From NCBI RefSeq assembly GCF_017832355.1, contig NZ_JAFIBY010000008.1:219352-283351 (forward strand): DNA of 64,000 nt. Direction: 5' to 3'. Position numbers and translations under genes: made by a program. Positions 58,752 to 64,000 of this stretch are shown here, piece by piece (the stretch's first letter is position 1; each line of letters starts with the position of its first letter). The stretch is from Serratia sp. PL17. Lineage in GTDB: Bacteria; Pseudomonadota; Gammaproteobacteria; Enterobacterales; Enterobacteriaceae. The notes beneath the pieces were generated by a model. That model had not been told where the DNA came from. It worked only from the letters and a program-made list of their open reading frames with translations, and did not search any database.

Positions 58752-59845
58752 GCAGAATATTTGAAGTTGTTCAGGCCATGTCTGGGCAGAAGAACTGCAT
58801 TGTGATCCCTGGCCCGTACTTGGATTTCTTTTCCAGTGATCAGCAGTCCTTTGCTTTGGCCGCCGTGCTGAATCAGCTGGTGTTCTGGACAGGGAAGTCA
58901 TCACAAGATGATGGCTGGTTTTACAAGACGCATGAAGAGCTTGCGAGTGAACTGCGCGGGGTCAGTGAAGACCAGGTGCAGCGCGTTGTGAGCAAGCTTC
59001 GTAAGAAATATTTGCCGGGTGTTATTGAAGTATCTACACGTAAGGTAAATGGCACTCCGAAGAACCATTATCGTATCGACGGCGACAAGCTAATTGCTCT
59101 GATTTTCCCACCAGCAGTGGACTCCGCAGAATCACGGAATGGAAAACGCGAAGTTACGGAGTCCATTACGCAGAATCACGGAGTGGAAAACGCAGAAGTG
59201 CAGGAACAACGCCGCGATTCTACGGAATCCTATCTCTATACAGATCATTACTCAGATCAGAACAAACAGATCATAAAACCTGTTGGTCAACTGGCTGAGC
59301 CAGCCGACCCGCAAGCGGATGATTCTCTGAAAATTGACTACCAAGCCGTGCTGGACGTATTTCACACCACGCTACCCACCATGCCAAAGGTTCTCAAAAT
59401 CACTGATGGTCGCCGGAAGGTGCTGCGCAAACTCTGGAAGGATTACGACCTAAACCAGGACAAGTGGGGCGCCTACCTGCGTTACATCGCCAAGAAATGC
59501 CAGTGGATGCTGGAAGACCGTCCGGACACGAACAGCGGCAAGACGTGGCGCAAGAAGGATTTCGACTACCTGATCACCGAGAAATGCTACCTCAAGGTCA
59601 AGGAGTTTCGTGCTGACGATCTGCCCAAGGTTCATAGGTTGGACACCACAGCCCGGGACGACGCGTACACCCGTCTGATCTCCCAGCGCCGTAAACCACA
59701 AAACGAGGTAGAACGCCTTGCCAAGGAAATGGCTGGATCACTGGGGCGCATGACAGATTACGACGCCCGCCGGGCATGGACAGGTATTTGGGCGAAGGCC
59801 GTGGACCAAGCCAGCGAGAACGATTTGGGGAGATTGGCAGGATGA
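58748..59845 (+). CDS. Phage replication initiation protein (O-like)
   Basis: This 365-residue protein has an N-terminal winged-helix region (GWFYKTHEELASELRGVSED, QVQRVVSKLRKKYLPGVIEV), as in phage replication initiators, a hydrophilic middle part, and a basic C-terminal domain (LKITDGRRKVLRKLWKDYDL). The middle, at 59125-59230, is encoded by a DNA repeat array of 22-base period (separate entry), the same arrangement as the lambda origin inside gene O. It likely opens the origin and loads host helicase. No helicase gene follows in the window. Confidence 0.75.
   Translation: MSRIFEVVQAMSGQKNCIVIPGPYLDFFSSDQQSFALAAVLNQLVFWTGKSSQDDGWFYKTHEELASELRGVSEDQVQRVVSKLRKKYLPGVIEVSTRKVNGTPKNHYRIDGDKLIALIFPPAVDSAESRNGKREVTESITQNHGVENAEVQEQRRDSTESYLYTDHYSDQNKQIIKPVGQLAEPADPQADDSLKIDYQAVLDVFHTTLPTMPKVLKITDGRRKVLRKLWKDYDLNQDKWGAYLRYIAKKCQWMLEDRPDTNSGKTWRKKDFDYLITEKCYLKVKEFRADDLPKVHRLDTTARDDAYTRLISQRRKPQNEVERLAKEMAGSLGRMTDYDARRAWTGIWAKAVDQASENDLGRLAG
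59125..59273 (+). repeat. Iteron array and AT-rich segment: probable phage replication origin
   Basis: ACGGA cores occur at 59134, 59156, 59178 and 59222, in exact 22-base steps with one position degenerate. The first and third are part of a 25-base block repeated with one mismatch (59125-59149 and 59169-59193). Three CAGATCA copies follow (59241, 59253, 59267) in an AT-rich stretch. A 22-base period is not a multiple of three, so the pattern is not due to a protein repeat. Confidence 0.65.
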
Positions 59846-60084
59846 AACCAGTAACACATCAAATTTTAGGCGTCACCGTATTCCCGCTGGTGGCCGTACT
59901 GCAACAGGTTCGCCGCTGGTGGTCATTGCGGTATTTGCGCGGGTATTGGGCTGATAATCAGGATCTACGCCGTATCGCCCGGAAACGTAACTGGGTGCGC
60001 GTACTGACCCAGTTCAACATCGAGGCGCGTTATCGCCTCATCAAGCTGCTGGCCACCGCTGAACAGCAAAGGGGATTCCTGTGA
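59842..60084 (+). CDS. Small basic phage protein, unknown
   Basis: This 80-residue protein (MKPVTHQILGVTVFPLVAV) is rich in Arg and Trp, with a short hydrophobic start. The ATG overlaps the stop of the replication gene (ATGA), and its stop overlaps the next GTG. I do not recognise the family. Confidence 0.6.
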   Translation: MKPVTHQILGVTVFPLVAVLQQVRRWWSLRYLRGYWADNQDLRRIARKRNWVRVLTQFNIEARYRLIKLLATAEQQRGFL

Positions 60085-61211
60085 TTTATCAACTCAATGT
60101 AGGCCGCTGTGAGGATGTTCTCCGCGGTATGGCTGATAACTCTGTTGATTCCATTGTCACAGATCCGCCGTATGGGCTGAGCTTCATGGGTCATAAATGG
60201 GATTACCAGGTACCGACTGTTGACCAGTGGGCAGAATGCCTGCGTGTTCTGAAGCCCGGCGGCCATCTGCTGGCATTTGGTGGGGCGCGTACTTATCACC
60301 GCTTGGTGGTGAACATCGAGGATGCCGGCTTTGAGATCCGCGATCAGCTGATGTGGATTTATGGCAGCGGCTTCCCGAAGTCGAAAAACCTCACCGGTGA
60401 TAACCAGGGGAAGGGTACCGCCTTAAAACCCGCGCATGAGCCGATCGTAATGGCCCGTAAGCCACTGGTTGGCACGGTAGAAGGCAATGTTGTCCAGTTC
60501 GGCACTGGTGCTCTAAATATCGATCTTTGCAGGGTACCGACAGAGGAAGATTTAACCGGTGGTGTTGGAGGCTTACTGTCGCATGTGCGTGACGAGAAAG
60601 CCCCCGAGTGTGGGGAGTGGAAAGCGGACCAGTTCGGCCGGTGGCCTGCAAACGTCCTGCATGATGGAAGTGAAGAGGTGATCACCGAGTTCCCACAAAA
60701 TGCCGGCGCCCGGGCGCCAGTAAAGGGAACCGAGCCAACAACCAATGGTTTCAGCGGCCCTGTTAAGTTTGGCGGCATGATTGATCGGGTTGCCAGCTAC
60801 CACCATGGTGATCAGGGTAGCGCTGCGAGATTCTTCTACTGTGCAAAGGTCAGTAAATCAGAGCGTGACGAAGGGATGGAGCGTTTTGTGCCGTACACGG
60901 CCAGTGATATGACCGGTGGAAGAAAAGAGGGAAGTGCAGGCCTTAATGACCCACGCGCCGGCGCTGGCCGTACAGGTGGAGCCAGAAATAACCACCCGAC
61001 AGTGAAACCTGTTGAGTTGATGCGTTACCTTTGCCGGCTGGTTACACCTGCTGGTGGCGTAGTCCTTGATCCATTCATGGGTTCAGGCTCCACCGGTAAA
61101 GCCGCCTTGCTTGAAGGGTTGGGTTTTATCGGTATTGAGCTGGACCCTGATCACCTGACAACTGCCGCGGCGCGGATTGCGCATTCCGCTAAGGCGGTTA
61201 GTGAATTATGA
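60081..61211 (+). CDS. DNA methyltransferase (N4/N6, beta-type)
   Basis: This 376-residue methyltransferase has the catalytic motif DPPY (residues 28-31) near the N-terminus and the SAM-binding motif DPFMGSGSTG near the C-terminus (about 331), the order of beta-type amino-methyltransferases. The middle holds a probable target-recognition part. No restriction enzyme lies nearby, so it is an orphan that may protect phage DNA or mark it. Start GTG overlaps the previous stop (GTGA). Confidence 0.9.
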   Translation: MIYQLNVGRCEDVLRGMADNSVDSIVTDPPYGLSFMGHKWDYQVPTVDQWAECLRVLKPGGHLLAFGGARTYHRLVVNIEDAGFEIRDQLMWIYGSGFPKSKNLTGDNQGKGTALKPAHEPIVMARKPLVGTVEGNVVQFGTGALNIDLCRVPTEEDLTGGVGGLLSHVRDEKAPECGEWKADQFGRWPANVLHDGSEEVITEFPQNAGARAPVKGTEPTTNGFSGPVKFGGMIDRVASYHHGDQGSAARFFYCAKVSKSERDEGMERFVPYTASDMTGGRKEGSAGLNDPRAGAGRTGGARNNHPTVKPVELMRYLCRLVTPAGGVVLDPFMGSGSTGKAALLEGLGFIGIELDPDHLTTAAARIAHSAKAVSEL

Positions 61212-62245
61212 GGATGTTACTTACTTCTTACCTGCAGCGTGAGCTGGGTGTGGTGCTGCTACGCCCAGGTAGTGAGTTGCTGCATTATTTCAGCGGGCGC
61301 AGCCGTCTGCTGATCGCCAGTGAGCCGGAAGAGTTAAAACCGCTGCCTTCCGGCCTGCTGCCAGCAGTAGATCAGAACCTGGCGGCGGATCCGCGTTTGT
61401 CCTCTTTCTTCCAGAATGAACGGGTCATAGATGCAGCTGGTGGTATTGCAGGCCTGAAAGAGTGGTTGATGCGCAGCACAGAATGTCAATGGACCACCGG
61501 CGACGATTACCACCATCATAATATGGACATCCTGGACTATGACGGTCGACCGATCCGCCTGTGCTGGCACCATGAGCACCTCCTGCGGGAGCAAACGTTG
61601 CCGGAGCTGGATGCCATCGCCGCGCAGAACGTCGCGGACTGGGTAGTTTACCGCGCTCGCTCTCATTTCATGTTTGGTGAAGACCACCAGCTTAGCTTGC
61701 CGGAATTGTGCTGGTGGGCGGTACTGAAAGAGGTGTCTGATCTGTTGCCTGATGCGGTAGCCCGCTTTTCTCTACGCCTTCCACCAGCCACCATCCCAAC
61801 GGGAACACGCAGAGAGGCCGATATTGTGTGGGAGAAAGCCCCACAGGCGATCATTAACGAGTGCGTGGAGAAGGTTAAGCCAGCGCTGACCATTGATGTC
61901 GACCCCGCGCCCCCTGAAGGCTTTATGCTGCTGCCTAAGCTTACCCGCTGGGAGTGCGTGAAATACACCCAGTGGGTGAAGTCACAGCCGTGCTGCTGTG
62001 GCTGCAAGCGGCCGGCAGACGACCCGCACCACATTATCGATCACGGGCTCGGCGGCACCGGCACCAAACCACACGACATTTTCACCATCCCCCTGACCCG
62101 TGAATGCCATGACGAGCTGCATGATGATGTGGACGCATGGGAGGCCAAGCACGGCAGCCAGTTATTCCACCTGGTGCGCACGTTGAACAAGGCATTTGGT
62201 ATTGGGGCGATCAGCACGGCAAACAAGCGCGGGGCAAAACGATGA
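61208..62245 (+). CDS. DUF968 family protein (putative nuclease, YbcO-like C-terminus)
   Basis: This 345-residue protein ends in the DUF968 domain with the zinc/HNH-like pattern CCCGCKRPADDPHHIIDHGLGG and CHDELHDD, which resembles the YbcO group of prophage nucleases. The first 230 residues are the variable part. It starts in the stop of the methyltransferase and overlaps the Q gene by ATGA. Its substrate is unknown, perhaps a role in recombination or Holliday-junction handling. Confidence 0.83.
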   Translation: MRMLLTSYLQRELGVVLLRPGSELLHYFSGRSRLLIASEPEELKPLPSGLLPAVDQNLAADPRLSSFFQNERVIDAAGGIAGLKEWLMRSTECQWTTGDDYHHHNMDILDYDGRPIRLCWHHEHLLREQTLPELDAIAAQNVADWVVYRARSHFMFGEDHQLSLPELCWWAVLKEVSDLLPDAVARFSLRLPPATIPTGTRREADIVWEKAPQAIINECVEKVKPALTIDVDPAPPEGFMLLPKLTRWECVKYTQWVKSQPCCCGCKRPADDPHHIIDHGLGGTGTKPHDIFTIPLTRECHDELHDDVDAWEAKHGSQLFHLVRTLNKAFGIGAISTANKRGAKR

Positions 62246-63063
62246 ATCTCGAATCAGCACTGAAACACTTCAGCCCTAAAAGTCTGAATATTTCCGACTC
62301 GTCCAGAGCCACGGCGAGCGAAGCATTAACGGGTACTGACATCATGGCAGCACTCGGCATGGTAGAAGCCAAGGCAGTATTTGGCATGGCACTTTGTCTC
62401 GGCAAGTATGGTGTCAGTGAAGAGGATCGCCAGCGGTCGGTTGATATGCTGACTCAATTTGCCAGCAAGAAAGCGCCAAGGGCGATAAAGCGAGCCGCCG
62501 GGGCTAAGTTTGGTCGTTGCCTGCGTATCATGGCCGCAATGGCTTACGGTGAGTTTTGTCGTTCGGCATTGTCAGCTGAGTCGTGTTCGGGCTGCCAGGG
62601 TAGAGGGTTGGTGCGTAAAACCCAGATTAACCGCAACGAGCTGGCAATCGAGTGGGAAGAGAACAAATTCAGCATCAAGAATGGGTTGTGGATGATAAAA
62701 GACCAATGCCAGCCACCCGCAAAGACAATTTGGGAAGACGTTATGATGGTGGCCTGCCCAGTATGTAAGGGTAGAGGCAATATCAGCGCACGTTGCCGCT
62801 GCCAGGGTACAGGTACCGTGCTGGATAAAAAGAATAGCGAGCTGCAAGGTGTGCCGGTAATGAAGGAGTGCCCGAAATGCAAGGGGAGAGGCTTCAAACG
62901 GGTTCAGCCGTCAGTGATCCACCACGCGGTTAAAAAGCTAATCCCTGAGCTGCCAGAGCGCACATGGCGGTATAGCTGGAAACCCTTCTATGAGTCGTTG
63001 CTGACAAAATGCTATCAGGAAGAGAGTGAGTTAGAGCGTGTCTTCAGCAAGGTCACGCGGTGA
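62242..63063 (+). CDS. Antitermination protein Q
   Basis: This 273-residue protein fits the phage 82-type Q antiterminators. The C-terminal half carries repeated zinc-binding knots CSGCQGRG, CPVCKGRG, CRCQGTG and CPKCKGRG, like those of DnaJ, but no J domain is present. Its position directly before the late promoter and terminator supports Q. The start is ATG 62242 overlapping the previous stop. Confidence 0.85.
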   Translation: MNLESALKHFSPKSLNISDSSRATASEALTGTDIMAALGMVEAKAVFGMALCLGKYGVSEEDRQRSVDMLTQFASKKAPRAIKRAAGAKFGRCLRIMAAMAYGEFCRSALSAESCSGCQGRGLVRKTQINRNELAIEWEENKFSIKNGLWMIKDQCQPPAKTIWEDVMMVACPVCKGRGNISARCRCQGTGTVLDKKNSELQGVPVMKECPKCKGRGFKRVQPSVIHHAVKKLIPELPERTWRYSWKPFYESLLTKCYQEESELERVFSKVTR

Positions 63064-63077
63064 TGGAAAACGTGCAC

Positions 63078-63106
63078 TTGCAATAGTTGCCGTTTTTTCC
63101 TAATAT
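63078..63106 (+). promoter_or_regulatory. Late promoter pR'
   Basis: TTGCAA (63078-63083) and TAATAT (63101-63106) lie exactly 17 bases apart, 15 bases after the Q stop codon. This near-consensus promoter would start RNA at about 63113. Confidence 0.75.
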
Positions 63107-63143
63107 CAGCTTTAACGATGGGGTATATACGCCCGTTACAGAA

Positions 63144-63168
63144 AACCTGCCGATGTGCAGGTTTTTTT
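63144..63168 (+). terminator. Late-leader terminator tR'
   Basis: AACCTGC-CGATGT-GCAGGTT is followed by a run of seven T residues. It lies about 30-55 bases after the predicted pR' start, so transcription would stop here unless Q acts. Confidence 0.85.
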
Positions 63169-63403
63169 ATGGACGCAGCAGAAGGGCGCATTTAGTTTTG
63201 ATACGCACTATCGAACCCTTTGGTGGGGAGTTTCTAAGTGCGCCCCTCGATGTGAAGTGACAGCCGGGAAAGACCGGCAACCATTCAAGCCCTGGCTATA
63301 AACGCCGGGGCTTTTCCGTTCTTGGGCTGCGCTAGCTGCGTGGCCTTTTCTGTTTTTATCACCCGTAGATCGGGCCAAGCCCCGGCAAGGGGGAGGGATG
63401 AAA
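63169..63403 (+). other. Non-coding late leader with second hairpin
   Basis: No gene is seen between the leader terminator and the holin. AAGCCCTGGC (63287-63296) and GCCGGGGCTT (63303-63312) form a stem followed by TTCC, possibly a second weak terminator. The region may give rise to small leader RNAs. Confidence 0.5.
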
Positions 63404-63745
63404 ATGCCAAACAGTCCCCATAGCTGGGCGGATATCAGTGAAATTCTCGCTGCCTGGTGGCGCGGTGACGTGCCGATCGGTGGCGTCATCATGGCTATCG
63501 TGATGGCGGTATTGCGTATGGCTTACTCCGGCAGCAGTTGGAAAGAAACCATTTTCGAAGGGCTGATGTGTGGCGCCCTGGCACTGACGACGTATTCCGC
63601 ACTGGATTACTTCGATGTGCCGAAGGCACTTACTGTCGGCATCGGCGGTTTTATCGGGTTCGTAGGTGTGAAAAAACTCAGCTCGTTCCTGTCCGGGTAC
63701 GTTGGCAACCGCTTTGGTGGAGGCAATCAGGATGCAAACAAGTAA
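63404..63745 (+). CDS. Phage holin, lambda-like family 3_1
   Basis: This 113-residue holin has MPNSPHSWADISEILAAWWRGD at its N-terminus, characteristic of the family, and about three hydrophobic segments (GGVIMAIVMAVLRMA, FEGLMCGALALTTYSAL, ALTVGIGGFIGFVGV) with a charged C-terminus. It makes holes in the inner membrane so that the endolysin can pass. I chose the ATG at 63404, with GGAGG 7 bases upstream; the in-frame ATG at 63398 is too near the site. It overlaps the endolysin gene by 14 bases. Confidence 0.88.
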   Translation: MPNSPHSWADISEILAAWWRGDVPIGGVIMAIVMAVLRMAYSGSSWKETIFEGLMCGALALTTYSALDYFDVPKALTVGIGGFIGFVGVKKLSSFLSGYVGNRFGGGNQDANK

Positions 63746-64000
63746 AAAGGGTCGTGATTTTATAAAAGGGTTCGAGTCCCTTGAGCTGGTGGCTTATCCA
63801 GACCCAGGCACTGGTGGTAAACCGTGGACGGTTGGTTGGGGCCATACCAAGGGAGTGAAGCAGGGTGACCGCATCACGAAGGAGCAGGCGGAGCAATTCC
63901 TGTCCGATGATTTGGCCGTGTATGAGTTGACGGTAAACAGCGCTATCAAGCGTCCAATGACGCAGAACCAGTTTGACGCGATGGTGTCGCTGGCGTTCAA
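63732..64000 (+). CDS. Phage endolysin (GH24 lysozyme), 5' part
   Basis: The first 89 residues of a T4-type lysozyme are present; the gene runs off the window. Catalytic Glu15 (KGFESLELVAYPDPGT), Asp24 and Thr33 (WTVGWGHT) have the family's spacing. No signal peptide is visible, so it would depend on the holin for access to the cell wall. AATCAGGATG precedes the start. Confidence 0.92.
   Translation, partial: MQTSKKGRDFIKGFESLELVAYPDPGTGGKPWTVGWGHTKGVKQGDRITKEQAEQFLSDDLAVYELTVNSAIKRPMTQNQFDAMVSLAF

Noticed and set aside
62242..63063. DnaJ-type chaperone from the CxxCxGxG repeats
   Set aside because: There is no J domain, and the position before the late promoter fits an antiterminator Q.
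63398..63403. Earlier ATG for the holin gene
   Set aside because: It is only one or two bases from GGAGG, too close for initiation; the ATG at 63404 has the right distance and begins with the conserved MPN.

Overview
The window is a stretch of enterobacterial chromosome, most likely Serratia of the S. proteamaculans / S. liquefaciens group. Evidence for this is the gene order (elaB-menFDHBCE; tyrP-yfaY; yfaE-nrdB-nrdA; ubiG-gyrA-rcsC-rcsB-rcsD; micF-ompC), the near-E. coli protein sequences, and a class B3 metallo-beta-lactamase of the unusual 'RQK' type described from S. proteamaculans (SPR-1). About the first 49 kb is core chromosome. From about 49.0 kb to the right edge is the left part of a lambda-like prophage, which continues past the window.

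Layout of the core part. 1-1.4 kb: the 3' end of idnO and all of idnD (L-idonate/gluconate catabolism). 1.5-1.8 kb: elaB. 1.8-10.5 kb: one giant reverse-strand gene for a cyclic beta-1,2-glucan synthase (NdvB/ChvB type). 10.8-18.0 kb: the complete menaquinone operon menF-menD-menH-menB-menC-menE. 18.0-19.5 kb: catalase katA; then yfaZ, tyrP with a well-formed TyrR-controlled promoter, and yfaY. 23.1-25.2 kb: an FAD monooxygenase divergent from an AraC regulator. 25.3-29.1 kb: class Ia ribonucleotide reductase nrdA-nrdB-yfaE. Then ubiG, gyrA, and the Rcs phosphorelay (rcsC convergent with the rcsD-rcsB operon). 39.6-41.2 kb: an MFS transporter and a DUF4186 protein. 41.4-43.0 kb: micF sRNA divergent from ompC. 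43.2-46.6 kb: an accessory cluster with a VOC protein, a TetR repressor with a duplicated perfect operator divergent from a DUF1348 gene, and a LysR regulator divergent from the B3 metallo-beta-lactamase. 46.8-49.0 kb: osmE, tRNA-Ser(UGA), tRNA-Thr(UGU), a membrane O-acyltransferase, and the 3' fragment of a tRNA-Pro(GGG) gene that marks the prophage attachment site.

The prophage is organised like a lambdoid phage. Leftward (minus strand) from a predicted pL promoter at about 55.95 kb come a structured leader resembling a C4 antisense RNA, small Icd-like reading frames, yfdP-, yfdQ- and yfdR-like genes, several small genes with overlapping stop/start codons, and finally xis and int next to the attachment site. 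Rightward from pR at about 56.84 kb come a Cro/YdaS-like regulator, a CII/YmfL-like regulator, a Rha-type antirepressor, a DUF4222 protein, a replication initiator with internal 22-bp-period iterons (probable origin), a DNA methyltransferase, a DUF968 nuclease-like protein and a Q antiterminator. A promoter-terminator pair typical of Q-controlled late transcription follows, then holin and endolysin (cut by the window end). A CI-like S24 repressor lies between pL and pR. Five candidate 16-bp operators with the same half-sites (CAACA-N6-TGTTG) flank both promoters.

The strongest candidates for something not yet described are: the perfect 19-bp inverted repeat in the pL leader that encloses the ribosome-binding site of the first pL reading frame (a C4-type antisense-RNA immunity switch sitting beside a CI-type repressor in one phage), the iteron origin inside the replication gene, and the repressor operator family.
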